Source of the DNA: Neoceratodus forsteri
Taxonomy: Eukaryota; Chordata; Ceratodontiformes; Ceratodontidae
Direction: 5' to 3'
DNA: 64,000 bases
Assembly (NCBI GenBank): GCA_016271365.2
Contig: CM057451.1
Location: 371,029,501 to 371,093,500, forward strand
The notes under the pieces were generated by a model. The model did not search any database and was not told the origin of the DNA. It saw only the letters and a program-made list of their open reading frames with translations. The number at the start of each line of letters is the position of its first letter. The first letter of the stretch is position 1. Of this stretch, positions 8,790 through 19,439 are shown one piece after another. Made by a program: the position numbers and the translations under genes.

Positions 8790-9765
8790 TCAAGCGCGAG
8801 GTACCGTTGGGACAGCAGCCACCATGAGCCCGAGAAGGTGAAGGACCGACCTCGCAGAGACCATCCTGCGGTCGGACAACAGACTTATTTGGGTCTGAAG
8901 GGTGGCCGCCCTGTCCGGAGGCAGGAAGGCCTGGCCCATGGTTGTATCGAGGATCGCCCCAATAAACTGTAGCCTCTGGGATGGGTCCAGATGAGACTTG
9001 GAATGGTTGATGGTAATACCCAGGCAGGCAAAACCTGCTGGGTAAGGGAGAGAAGCTGGAGTTCCTCCTGGACAAGCCGCCAGGAGGCAGTCGTCAGGTA
9101 AGGAAAACCTACTCCCTTGGTACGCAGGTGGGCCGCCACCACTGCCAGGCATTTGGTAAATACTCGGGGGGCCAAGGATAGACCAAACGGGGTGCCTTGA
9201 ACTGGTAGTGGTCCCCCTGGAACGCAAAACGAAGGTATCTGCGATGAGATGGGCGAATGGGAATGTGCAGATAAGCATCCTGCATATCCAGAGCACAAAG
9301 CCATTGACCCGGCCAGAGAAGGGGCAGAAGGCTCTGCAAAGAGAGCATCCTGAACCTTTTGTACTCTACGTAAAGATTCAGGGAACTGAGATCTAAAATT
9401 GGTCTGAGATCTCCTGTCTTCTTTGGGACCAGGAAGAAATGGGAATAGTAACCCGTCCCCTGAAGATGAAGGGGGACAGGCTCTATAGCTTGCTTCAGCA
9501 GAAGAGCCGAGATTTCCTCCTGGACCAAAGGAAGATGTTCCCGTGAACGTGACGACTTCAGAGGGGGGGTGGCGGGGTGGTTTTGAAGAAACTCTATGGA
9601 GTGTCCTTCTGCTATGAGCTGGAGCACCCAAGAATCCTTGGTTATCCTCTCCCATCCCAGAAGGTGGAGGGAAAACCTCCCTCCTACCGGCTCCTCCGGG
9701 GAGTCCGGAGGCAGTGGGAGAGGAAAGGAGTCAGGTGGTGTGGGGCAGCGCCGCAGCTGAAGCAC
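8790..9765 (-). pseudogene. DIRS-gamma reverse transcriptase
   Basis: Blocks in order: WERITKDSWVLQLIAEGHSI, GYYSHFFLVPKKTGDLRPIL, LDLSSLNLYVEYKRFRM, ALDMQDAYLHIPI, RRYLRFAFQGDHYQF, then (second frame) FGLSLAPRVFTKCLAVVAA, FPYL with the two Asp codons displaced, and (third frame) LGITINHSKSHLDPSQRLQF and IGAILDTTMG. At about 9094-9105 one base is missing inside the YLDD codons: the bases read CTG ACG ACT where an intact copy would have CTG GAC GAC. The catalytic motif is therefore broken by a single-base loss. Another frameshift lies near 9215. Confidence 0.9.
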
Positions 9766-12366
9766 CCGTTGCCTTTTTGGGCGGGGGTGGCTTGGCAGCT
9801 GCAGGGGCCCAGCGTTTTATGGCCCGCCTTCCCTGGGGTTTCACCTTTGGCTGATTCAGTCTGCGAAAGGGACGGCGCTGCTGCTGATGGGGACGGTACA
9901 TGGAATCAACTGACTTCAGAGCCGTCCCCTTCTCTTGCAAATCGGTAATGATGTCCTTGACATCACCCCCGAAAAGCACCGACCCCCAGAAGGGTGCTTC
10001 CTGGATAGCACATTGCACCTCCGGGACCAAACCTGACACGCTTGAGCCAAGCATGACGCCGTAGGCCTATGCGAGCTGAGCTCCGCCAGCAGTGTCCACT
10101 GCGCCGTATGTACACATAGCATGTGTCGACTGGCCGAACGAGCAGAGCGGACAAGATCAGCCAACTTCTGCTTGACTTGGGAGTCAGGCAAGGAGTCCAG
10201 TTTGGCTTCCGCCTGAGTAAGGATGGCCTTCTGGTAGTCCCCCATGTGGCAGACATAGTTCAGGGCCCTGATCCCCAGTGTGGAGGAAGAGTAAATCTTT
10301 CTCCCATACTGGTCCAGAAGGCGAGATTCCTTATCAGGAGGTGACGAGCTAAGATGTTTGGGTTCGCCGACCGGCCGTGAGCGGCGCTAATCACGACCAA
10401 GTCGGCACAAGGGTGAGAATCCAGGAAATCAACACCCTCTGGAGCCTGATACAGCCAGTTCGACTTCCTAGGAAGTTGGGCTAAGGCCGACGGCTGTTTC
10501 CATATTGTGGTAACAAGGTCGGCGTGAGGCTCTATCCAGGGTGGCACCAAGGTAGGAGCTGTCACGGGCAGATCCAGATGTTCAGCGAGTTTCAGACGCT
10601 GAGGATCTGGTTCCAGGGAGTGCCACTGATGAAACTCCTGGATTTTCCTAAGCAACTCCGTAAAAGAAGGATCCTCCAGAGGAGACTTCGGAGGAGTCCT
10701 TGGCCGGGGCTTCGACGGAGAGCGAGGCTCGTCGTCTCTCTCGAAGCAGCCGTCAGAAGAGTCCGAGGAGTCAGAGTGAAGAGGAGGATGAAGAAGAGAA
10801 AGACTCCCTTTCCCGACCCAGGGGAGGAACAGACCCCTTGGGAAGTCCCCGGGGGAAGAGTGTCCTGCCCCTCTCTGGATCCAGACAGAAGAACCCTGGA
10901 GTCCGGAGCTGGTGAGGGAGTGTGCCGCCTCGGACATACGGGAACCTGGGACAGCACCGTCGCCGGAAGGCGGCTCTCAACGTCTTTGGTGAGCTGAGCC
11001 TTGGCCTAAGCCCACCAGGAGGCCAGAGTCTCCCGCAGGTCCACCGGCGGCCGCAAGGGAGGTGGAGGAGGAGGAGGTGGGGGATAAGGATACGGGTCAT
11101 AACTGTATGGAGCGTATCCAAAACCCGGCTGCGGGTAGCCTGGCGTCGGGTATTGTGGCATCGAGTACTGCGGCATCAGGAAGCCCGGCATCGGGTACTG
11201 TGGCGCCGGATACTGCATTCCCGGGTACACCAGCGTCGAATAAGACGGAGGATACCCGGGAGCCAGGGGGGGCTGCCGGAGCAGACGGCCCGGCCGGGAA
11301 CCTCATGGGCGGGTCCGTAGTGGAGAGCCTGGAGAGCCCGATGGGAGTAGAATATCTCCCGAAGTCGGTAAGGCCGACGTCAGGGCCGACGGCAGAGGCC
11401 CTGGCACCGGAGGTACCGACGTGAGAGGGGCCGGCGTCCGGGGAGCCGATATCAGGTCCGGCGCTCCAGGTGGAGGAAGGACTGACTGAGGCAAAAGATC
11501 CCCAGCTTCGCCCGGGGATGGAGGGGAAAAGTCCCCGGGTCAGGTTGGGGAGACTCTGGTTCCCCAGACGGCAGCGAAGGCTGCGGGGAACTGGGAACGA
11601 CGGACGTTGGGGGGTCCGTCGTCTGTTCCTTCGCCGGCTGGACATGGGACGAGCCGACATGAGGCTTAGTGGCGAGCTCTCGGCGGGTGCCGGAGGAGCC
11701 AACGTCCGACTTAAGAGAGCCGTCACCGGAGACAGGCCGAGTTAAGTGATTGGCCTGGTCTGTTGGAGAGGAGGCCGCGTTGCCCCGAGGTCGGACGCTT
11801 ACTGCCCCTCTCCGGGGCGGACGTCAGAGGAGCCGACGCCCAGCTTACCGGAGTCGCCCACAGTGGTAGGCCGCGAGCCTACGGCCGAACCAGGGGCGGA
11901 GGCCTCCAACTGCCCAGAGGTGCCCACAAGGCCCGAGCGCGAGCCAGATGGGCGGGCCAACGCCGCCTCAGAAACCTCCAAGACAGCCGTCGAGGAGCGA
12001 TCCCCCCGGAGGGGATGTTACCTGCGTCCCAGCGACTCCCGAGGGAGACGCGGTGGAGGAGTCTTTGTCCCGGTGCCTCTCCTTCTCCTTCTTCTTCCGA
12101 TGACCTTCGGGGGAAGTGGACGCCTTCCTCAGTTTTTTGAGCTGCTCCTCCATAGAACTCATTTTCTTCTTTAGAATATGGGCTTCCAAGGATTGCTGCC
12201 ACCTTTTTCCGGTAGCCACATTAAAACTGAGGCAGTGCTGACACTTCTCGACCAGGTGATCGGGGCCTAGGCAGAACAGGCACAGGGAGTGGCCGTCCTT
12301 GTGCAGTAGTTGGACGCCGCACGAATCGCACTTATTTTTGTGCTCGGAGTGTGTAGGGGACGACAT
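9731..12366 (-). pseudogene. DIRS-gamma Gag (long, low-complexity middle)
   Basis: Starts at 12366 with MSSPTHSEHKNKCDSCG and a Cys-rich knuckle: CDSC, CLFCLGPDH and CQHC. A Lys/Glu-rich coiled stretch follows (MEEQLKKLRKASTS), then a Pro/Ser-rich region (11097-11900), a Pro/Tyr/Gln-rich repeat tract (11006-11230), an acidic-Ser stretch (SDSSDSSDGCFERDDEP, about 10760) and the core shared with other DIRS Gags: FTELLRKIQEFHQWHSLEPD, LYQAPEGVDFLDSHPCADL and VVISAAHGRS, then a MGDYQKAIL region and a basic tail (RRPFRRLNQPKVKPQGRR). At least four frameshifts break it. The Gag is expected to bind and package element RNA. Confidence 0.8.
11006..11230 (-). repeat. Pro/Tyr/Gln-rich repeat tract inside gamma Gag
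   Basis: A minisatellite of roughly 15-24 bases per unit built on ATACTGCGGCAT-like repeats. On the minus strand it encodes repeats of the type MPQYPxPGx ending in SYDPYPYPPPPPPP. Aromatic spacing and lack of charge give a prion-like, low-complexity character. Confidence 0.7.
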
Positions 12367-12479
12367 GCACCGATGCTAGTACTGACGTTCATCGAAAAAT
12401 AAAGAGTTTTTCGGTTAAAAACCAACGAAGGAAGGGCTGGAGCACGAACTTTTCCGAGAGGCGCTGCACGAGCTAACGG

Positions 12480-12671
12480 CGGAAAAGAACTGGGAAGGCG
12501 GTGAGCATCAGGACCGCCCCTTTATCACCGACATCTCCTGGCGCGGTCACCTGACAGAGGCGGTCTCTCGCCAGGGACTGCTAGCTAGAAATTTTTCCGT
12601 GAGGTCCTGCCGCCTGCCGGCGTCAGTCTTATATGTAATTACCTACTGCAAGAGCCCTCTCAAAGTAAGAT
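12480..12671 (-). repeat. DIRS-gamma right terminal inverted repeat
   Basis: Reverse complement of 6362-6525 with scattered mismatches. Ends AGAGCCCTCTCAAAGTAAGA then T at 12671; the next base is C, outside the element. Confidence 0.85.
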
Positions 12672-13600
12672 CACCAATTCCAGTAAATGTATACATTGAA
12701 TCAAACAAAATATTACAGAATAACATCTCACTGCTCTAAATGGCAGACAATGAGAAATTTAGAGCAGGATTATAGGCAAGGCAAATTTTAGTTAAAAAGA
12801 CGCCCATGCCGGAGGCTCTGAGCACCAAACATTAAAATTTCATAAAAAAAAAACTCGATCAATAAATTATAAATACACAAATAGCATAATATGAAACATA
12901 AACAGACAATACAACAATAATTATAATAACATTTATAAATACTACCCTCAATGATGGCTGCTAAATCGGAAATAGCCATGGGTTAGTTAAGGCATACAGG
13001 TCTGGAGTCAGGATAAGGTTATACAGCAAAATCCAGGAAGGCCTGACTATACAAGAAGGCCTTGAGGTTGGCTTTGAATACCTCAACAGAAGCGGCCTCT
13101 CTAACAGCTGGAGAAAGCAAATTCCACAGGACGAGGGCAGCGACATTACATGCTCTGTCGCCTGCCGTTTTTAGCCTCGTCCTGGGAATCGCGAGGAGGC
13201 CCCTAGAGGAGGAGTGGAGGGAAAGGACCGAGACAGCAGGTGTAAGAAGGTCCTTCAGGTAACCAGGACCCAGGCCGTGTAGGGCCTTAAAGGTGAGCAA
13301 GCCCACCCTGAAGAGGACCCTCCACCTAACCAGCAGCCAGTGCAGTTCGCACAGCACCGGGGTGATATGACAGTACTTAGGCTGCCCTGTGAACAGCCTA
13401 GCCGCCACGTTCTGCACCAGCTGCAGCTGGCGCAGGATACCTCCCCTCCCCGAGACCCCGAGATACAGCGCATTACAGTAGTCAAGCCTGGATGTCACGA
13501 AGGCATGAACCAAGGGGGGATCAGGGGCAGAACTAGGGACTTTATCCTGGCGATATTCCTCAGATGATAAAAACTGGTACGAACAACGGATGACACCTGA
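12672..13600 (-). pseudogene. L2-like LINE, C-terminal RT region and 3' UTR
   Basis: The frame at 13513-13019 carries the C-terminal landmarks of L2/CR1-clade ORF2: FVTSRLDYCNALYLG, LQLVQNVAARLFTG, ITPVLCELHWLLVRWRVLF, then LKDLLTPAV and NVAALVLWNLL. It ends AFLDFAV, and 12672-13018 is 3' UTR. The 5' part is truncated near 13600. DIRS-gamma sits in the 3' UTR, and the LINE tail resumes at 6313-6196. Confidence 0.8.
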
Positions 13601-14164
13601 GACTCAAGCGTGTATCAGTTAAGCAAGCTTGTCTAGGGAGACTCTAGTAGGAATTGGGGAGCAGCCTCACTAAGCAGAAGGCCTTGTCATTATAAGAAGG
13701 AAGTTGGGGGTGGAAGACATGGGAAAAGAGAGATTAAGAAAGGCAGGGGATCCAGAACAGGAGGGCACAGAACTGAGGAAATCGACTACCAAGAAGCAGG
13801 TGGCAGGTCTGAAAAAGGAGGGAAAAGGATGAGGGGGTAAGTGAGCGATGGAAGTAGGATGTATCCTTGGGAAGGGGAAAGAAAGAGCGCCAGAGTAAGG
13901 TGTCTTGGTGATCAGTGAGGTCAAAGACATGGGAAGGAATACAAATGAGGAAACAAAGTAGTCAGAATAAAAGGGAGGGTCACAGAGTAGGAAAAGGAGG
14001 GACAGGACGGGGGGGTGATTAGGAACTGGGTGGTCAAAGGTTGAGGGAGGGAAGCGAGTAATGGGATAATACATGTTCACCCAGTGGGGGGTCTGAGAAG
14101 TGGTGGGGGAGGCATTAGGTGCCTGACAGACAAGCACACACACTCCTGTTGGAGAGGTACTGTT
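13601..14164. other. Unassigned intronic sequence
   Basis: Purine-rich on the plus strand. A long open frame on the minus strand is Pro/Ser/Phe-rich without family similarity and looks like a compositional artefact. It may be 3' UTR of the adjoining L2-like LINE. Confidence 0.4.
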
Positions 14165-14585
14165 TCAGATCAGACTTAAAGGCCTGAAGACTTCCTGTAT
14201 TGAGCGATACTGCTGAAACCTCAGTGAACCAAAGGGGGGGGGGCCTGTAGTAGAATGCTCATTGTCCAAGTGCTGTTCTTCGAAAAGGAACAGAGAGTGG
14301 GCTCTGTGTTCTTCTTCTGGTGTCATAATTAGTACTGGTGACTGAGAAGATACCTGTAATGCAGGGGAGAGTTTTGCCAAGAAGGGCTTTCTTTGCAAGG
14401 AGACAGGTTTAGAACTTAATTCTGTTCTCCAAGGATAGCCAGGCTGTACGTTCATAAAGCATGCAGGTGTGTGCAGAACAGTCAGTTGCAAGGGCAAGCC
14501 TACAAGCCTTGTTAAGTGCAATGGCTATCCGTTTAAGTGCTGTGTCTGTAGTTGCACTGTAAACCACCAGTCCGTAATCTATAGT
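14165..14585 (-). pseudogene. L2-like LINE (second copy), ORF2 C-terminal segment
   Basis: On the minus strand it reads IDYGLVVYSATTDTALKRIA and on into a low-similarity tail ending SIQEVFRPLSLI. The IDYGLVVYSAT block is an L2-type landmark that normally follows the LRLQFC block at 16481-16681. The two are separated by the CR1 at 14586-16491. Confidence 0.72.
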
Positions 14586-16491
14586 TAAAAAAAAAAAAAA
14601 AACAGGGAGAGGGGAGGACAGAGAGGATTACCTGAAGGAATTGAAGGAGGTGATGAAGGCAGTAAGGGCAGCCAAGGTATCTAAGGAGCGCAGGCTAGCG
14701 CAAGGCATCAAGAAGGGGAAAAAGGAATTCTTCAGGTACATCAGGGAGAAAAGGAGTTGTAGGGACAAAATAGTAAGGATTAAGAAGGATGGGGGGTGGG
14801 TGGAAACAGGGGGCAGAGCAGGGAGAGCTTAATCAATACTTCTGCTTGGCGTTTAGTAAGGAGAAAGGAGGTTCTACGGGGTGGGAGGTCAGGCTTGGGG
14901 GGAGGGGTGACAGATGGGGGAATCTCAGAGGGCAGGGTACTGAAAGGCCCGAGTGCACTGTGGGTGGACAAAGCACCAGGGTCGGATTGCTGAGAGAGCT
15001 GGCAGAAATCCTGGTAGGGCCCTTGTCAGATCTGTTCAATACCTCCCTGGTCTCAGGAAATGTACCTGAGGACTGAAGGATGACTCACGTGGTACCTCTC
15101 CATAACAGCGGTCCCAAAGACGAACAGAGAAACTACAGGCTGGTAAGCCTCACATCCATTCTGGGAAAACTGATGCTGACAATCCTGAAGGAGAGGCTGG
15201 TGTCCTTTCTGAAGACCAATGGGCTGCAGGGCGTTGGGCAGCATGGGTTTGTCATGGGCAGATCCTGTCAGACCAACCTCGTGGATTACTATGACTGGGT
15301 AAGTAGACAGTTGGACAAGGGCCATGCATTGGATATCCTGTTTCTGGACTTCAGTAAGGCATTCAGCTCAGTGCCACATGGGAGGCTGAGTAGTAGCTGG
15401 CAGGTACAGGTGCAGGGGCGAAAATGGTGGGATAGGTAGTAAACTGGTTACAGGGAAGGCAGTAGAGGGTGATGGTGGGAGGGGAGCTCTCATCTCCGAG
15501 GGCGGTGACAAGCGTAGTACCGCAGGGCTCTGTGCTGGGTCCGGGTTGTTCATATCAGACATCTCAATGGGCATCAAGAGCAAGATCAATTTGTTTGCAG
15601 GTGACACCTAGATGGGAGCAGTAGTTGATGACCTAGGAGGATAGCATGGGTTGCAGAATGATCTGTCAAAACTGGAGACCTGGTCAGACACCTGGCAGTT
15701 GGGGTTCAATGCCAAAAAGTGAAACGTGCTACATTTCGGGGCAAAAACCACAAGAAGGAGCTACCATCGGGGGGGGGGGGCAGCTAGCCGTGACAGAGGA
15801 GGAAAAGGATCTGGGGGTGATTATAATGGGCTCAATGAACAATTCGGCACAATGCAGGAAGGCAGCTGCAAAGGCCAACAAAATGCTGGGTTGTATTGTA
15901 GGAGATATATCTTCAAGGACAGGGGGAGGTGATCCTGCTGTTGTACAGGTCACTGGTTAGGCCACACCTGGAGTACTGCGTGCAGTACTGGCGCCCAAAC
16001 GTGAAAAGGGACATTAAGTTACTGGAGGGGTTGCAGCGCAGGGCAACAAAGATGATCCAAGGACTAGGGGACATACCTTATGTGAGCAGGCTGAGGGAGT
16101 TGAATATGTACTCACTGGAGGGGAAGGGAGGAGAGGAGAGGCGGGGGGGGGATATGACTGAAACCTTCAAGTATATGAAGGGAATAAACAAGACAGGCAT
16201 GGAGGGACTATTCAAGTTAAGGTGGGTAGAGACACTCAAGGTCACGATCTCAGATTGGAGGGGGGAAGGTTCAGGAGGGAAGTGAGAAGACACTTTTTTA
16301 CAGAGAGAGTGGTGTCTGGGTGGAACGCGTTGCCTGCGGAAGTGGTATTCTGTAGAACAGTGGACTGCTTCAAGAGGAGATGAGATAGGGTAAGAGGGAG
16401 GGGCAGCTGTAATATAAGGGTTGCTAGCTGCACATTCGAGCAGACTCAATAGACCATAAGGCTTTTATCTGCTGGCAAATTCATATGTTTG
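14586..16491 (+). pseudogene. CR1 LINE ORF2 fragment, inserted in L2-like LINE
   Basis: Plus-strand RT blocks: a thumb-side EFFRYIREKRS region (14720), LSDLFNTSLVSGNVPEDW (15025), VVPLHNSGPKDEQRNYRLVS (15090), GLQGVGQHGFVMGRSCQTNL (15220), ILFLDFSKAFSSVPHGRL (15340), a decayed ADDT region (15590), then LVRPHLEYCVQYWRPN (15955) and LEGLQRRATKMIQGLGDIPY (16020). The 3' end has the CR1-like CCATAAGGCTTTTATCTGC. Many frameshifts. TATAGT at 14580-14585 and 16492-16497 may be the target duplication. An A-run lies at its left end. Confidence 0.85.
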
Positions 16492-17254
16492 TATAGTGGA
16501 TAGTACAGAACTGGAGACGGAGAGCAGACGGTGTGAGGTTTTTCCTGTACCGGTACAGAACTCCAAGTTTGGTATTAACGGCCTTTACTACCATGTCAAT
16601 ATGTTGCACGAATGAAAAGGTGTCATCAATGATGACCCCCAGGTACGTGAAGCAGTGAACCTGCTCCAGAGGGGCCAACACATTGTTGTGGATAGCAAGT
16701 GTGGGATATCAAATCTTGAATTGAGGGCTAGAGAGGAGCATGGTTTTAGTTTTTTTATAATTAAGAGCTTGTGTGCGCTGAACCAGTACTCAAGCTGTTG
16801 AAAGGCAGATTGCAGTTCACTCTGTAGTGCCTCCATGTTAGTGTTGCTGCTGAGAATGACAGCGTCGTCAGCGTACAGAATTATTTAGCTGTTACAGGTC
16901 TCGGGTAGTGCATTCAGGGAAAGGCTGAAAAGCAAAGGTCCAAGGACTGACCCAAGTTGGGGAACACCCAGATACCTCTCTGGACTCAGAGATAGCCAGG
17001 CTGACTTTGACTCTATGCGTCTTGTGCATCACGTAGTCCTGAAACCAGCGTACAACATTGGAGGCAATCCCCAGGATCTGTAGTTGTACCAGGAGGAGGG
17101 GGTGGTTGACCGTGTCAAAGGCCTTTGTTAAGTCGATGAAGACAGATCCCACCAATTTACCGTCGTCCAAGTACTTGTGAACATAGTCTTTATACTCTAC
17201 CAGAGCTGTGGCTGTGCTATGGTTCTTTCTGAAACCATATTCAGTGTTCCCCAT
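16481..17254 (-). pseudogene. L2-like LINE (second copy), RT core
   Basis: Reads NTEYGFRKNHSTATALVEY, GSVFIDLTKAFDTVNHPLLL, then a decayed QGSVLGP region, an A-type ASTLMASS/ADDA region at about 16850, LEYWFSAHKLLIIKKLK, FTYLGVIIDDTFSFVQHID and LRLQFCTIHYTN. These are the palm and thumb blocks of an L2-type RT. It is truncated upstream at about 17254 and continues at 14585 beyond the CR1 insertion. Confidence 0.82.
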
Positions 17255-17539
17255 TCATTGATTTAGCGCAGTGGGCCACCACCCTATATTTTTCTACCAC
17301 CACCCTATATTTTTTTGCCATCACCCTTTTTTAAATAAAATCCTCCAAAATGGTCTTTTAGCACCATTCTTTAATGTACTTCTACCCCTATTTTGAAAGC
17401 AGTGCTCTACTTCAAGATCCACTTATGCACATGCACAATGCATAGGGGAGTCCACGTAACAATGCACACTTGGCCCCGATCAACACCGCCACTGCCCTAT
17501 ATTCCCAGAGAGTGGGGTCCTATAAACATAAGTCCCCCC
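17255..17539. other. Unassigned sequence with a short tandem repeat
   Basis: ACCACCCTATATTTTT occurs twice in tandem at about 17277-17318. Otherwise nothing recognised. Confidence 0.4.
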
Positions 17540-17735
17540 CTTAACCTTCGGTACTCCAGTGTATGCAGACTCAGTGCACTTAATTATTCCTTATACCCAA
17601 GTGTTATACTTGTTATAACTTTAGTGGCCCTACACTGTATTCCTTCAATGGGTCTGATCTCAATTTTGTTGTACGGTGAACAAAACTGCATAAAAATCTG
17701 TATGTGGCCTCACCAAAGAAGTGTACAGTGGCAGA
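17540..17735 (-). pseudogene. CR1 LINE C-terminal fragment
   Basis: The plus strand reads CCTACACTGTATTCCTTC, then a TGAACAAAACTGCATAAAA stretch and TATGTGGCCTCACCAA, the antisense of the conserved CR1 region between RT and the C-terminal domain. Short and decayed. Confidence 0.5.
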
Positions 17736-17869
17736 ACAACCCTCATTTACATACAGGAACTTCCCTGTCCAATCCAGGGCTACTGCATCCTCTGGGACTG
17801 TGCCCCTGGCAGGTGGCCTGCAACAAAACCATGGGAGTTGACTACTGACAGAGATAAACAGGTCTATTT

Positions 17870-18600
17870 CTGGGGTACCTCATTTCCTGAGAACTGAAGC
17901 CAGCACTTGCTGGTTCACAGCCTCTGGTGGTTTCCCTGGCGGATTTTGCTTAGGGAATCTTTCAGCAGACTGTCCTTCAATGGCAGGTGCACTCCAGAAT
18001 CTTTGTGTCCAGGAAGTAAACTAGATCCCAGATCCTCGCAGCTTCTGTGCACAGTTTTGAGGACTGTGTTCCTCCCTGCTTGTTTATGTAGTATATTATT
18101 GTGGTACTGTCTGTCCGAATTTTGACTGATCCTCCAGTTAAGAGAAGGACTGAACTGCAAGCAGTACACCCTCAGTTCAAGGAGATTTATGTGCTCCTGA
18201 GTCTTCTAAGGGCTTCAGATTCCACTTACTGTGAGGTCCTCTAGATGGGGACCCCATCCTAGGAGTGAAGCATTTGTTGTAAGGACCTTGGGTGGAGCTT
18301 GCTGGTGGACGGGGATGCCCTCTCAGAGGTTGCTTTTCTCCTTCCATCACTCCAGTGTTTGTACAAAGCTTTTTGTGACTGGCACTAATTTGGACAGAAA
18401 GTCCAACCTTTGGGACTACTCACCACTAAGGTGATACTGAATGTCACTCATTTTAAATTTGGCCCATGACATCATAGTGGTGGATGAAACCATGTGGCCT
18501 AGTAGCTGCAGAAAATCCACCTGCAAGCCTTGGATGGACCAGGGCGAATGATTCTGCACTGGTCATCAGATTCAATACCCTCTGCTGTAGAAGGAAGGCC
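17870..18600 (-). pseudogene. DIRS RNase H / RT-thumb fragment
   Basis: On the minus strand it contains LELRVYCLQFSPSLNW-type and SDRQYHNNILHKQAGRNTV, the counterpart of the RNase H TDNxxxVYYINKQGG block in other copies, and further upstream a LQLLGHMVSSTTM-type block matching the post-RT LQLLGHMAAST of DIRS-alpha. It lacks terminal repeats and is an old fragment of yet another DIRS lineage. Confidence 0.65.
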
Positions 18601-18639
18601 TTTACTTGTGGGGTAATTTTGCACTGTTTGATTTACATG

Positions 18640-18800
18640 TAATCATCTTTCAAGACATAGTATTTAAAGAGATGTTCCTAACATCAAGTAACATTTCCCT
18701 GATGAAGCCTCACTTGTAAAGGTGAAGTGGTGGGTTAGATGTTTTTTGTACCACCTCAGTGTTTTTCATGTAGTCCTGTACTTTCTGCACTACTTGTATG
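18640..18800 (+). mobile_element. Possible Penelope-like or SINE 3' end with degenerate hammerhead-like core
   Basis: CCCTGATGAAGCCTCAC, a short arm, AGGTGAAGTGG, then TTTTTGTACCACCTC and a terminal TTTAAATAAATA. The CTGATGA...GAA spacing resembles the hammerhead ribozyme core reported at Penelope-like element ends, but the CGAAA box is imperfect. Confidence 0.35.
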
Positions 18801-19130
18801 ATGCTGCATTTAAATAAATACTGCTACAGTTCTGTTTGTTTGTTTTTTTGTTTGTTTTTGCAATTGATGCCTCCAAGTGCCCCCAGTTTGAGAGTAACAG
18901 ATTTTCATAATTTGGCTCAGTGGAGCACATCGCAACAAGAGTGCTTGCTGGGTTGCTCATGTGGACAGCTGAATGTACTTATTGTTATTTTTAGCCTGCA
19001 CCATGTTAAAGTTATTTCTTTTAGGGAGAATACAGCAAACATGGCAGACGCACTATAGCATTACTCTGGTCTCCAATTTTTATACCAGTTCTAATTCACA
19101 ATATAAAGCTCCTGGAATGCTATAAAAACT
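18801..19130. other. Unassigned AT-rich intronic sequence
   Basis: Contains a T-rich GTTTGTTTTTTTGTTTGTTT stretch (18835-18860). Nothing else recognised. Confidence 0.4.
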
Positions 19131-19200
19131 ATTACGGTAGGTACGTAATTTTGATATCTTCCCTTGTCAGTCTTCACCATTCATTACTGCTGGGTGAGCA
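19131..19200 (-). repeat. DIRS-epsilon copy 1 ICR (partial)
   Basis: TTACGGTAGGTACGTAATTT matches the ICR core at 42562-42581; CAGTCTTCACCATTCATTAC is the complement of the element's right end (21838-21870). Confidence 0.75.
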
Positions 19201-19439
19201 CCAAGCCCCCCAGGAGGGGACCTGGCACAGCCCTGAGGTAACAGATCCCTTAGCCTCTTGTGGGAGAGACGCAAGAGGGGGGACCCTAGCCATACTAGAC
19301 CATAAGGGTCTAAGGCTGCTCAGGATGAGAAGGTGTCCCCTGTGGCCGGGGAGAGGAAGGCGCCCCTGAAGAACTCTACTTGCCCTGTGGGAGACAAGGC
19401 GGGTCCCCTGGAAAGTGGAGGAAATCACCTTACGCTGGG

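Larger units (their letters stand above)
6314..12671 (-). mobile_element. DIRS-gamma retrotransposon, near full length (about 6.36 kb)
   Basis: Both terminal repeats (about 6362-6525 and 12480-12652), an ICR (about 6612-6720) and all expected genes on the minus strand: Gag (12366 to 9731), RT, RNase H, Dam-like segment, tyrosine recombinase (to 6801). The ICR equals the reverse complement of the right end joined to the left end, which sets the ends: left AGTACAGTTACG at 6314, right AAGTAAGAT at 12671. The structure matches DIRS1-like elements. Few frameshifts separate the ORFs, so it is among the younger copies here. Confidence 0.92.

Noticed and set aside
7204..9075. Single open frame of 623 codons on the minus strand
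   Set aside because: Only the last 215 or so codons are recombinase. The rest runs through RNase H and RT in the wrong frame, so it is not one protein.
10260..10937. Independent host gene with Ser/Asp-rich and Pro-rich protein
   Set aside because: Core blocks match Gag of the beta and delta elements, and it lies between gamma terminal repeats.
13670..14143. 157-codon Pro/Ser/Phe-rich minus-strand ORF
   Set aside because: No family similarity; arises from purine-rich plus-strand composition.
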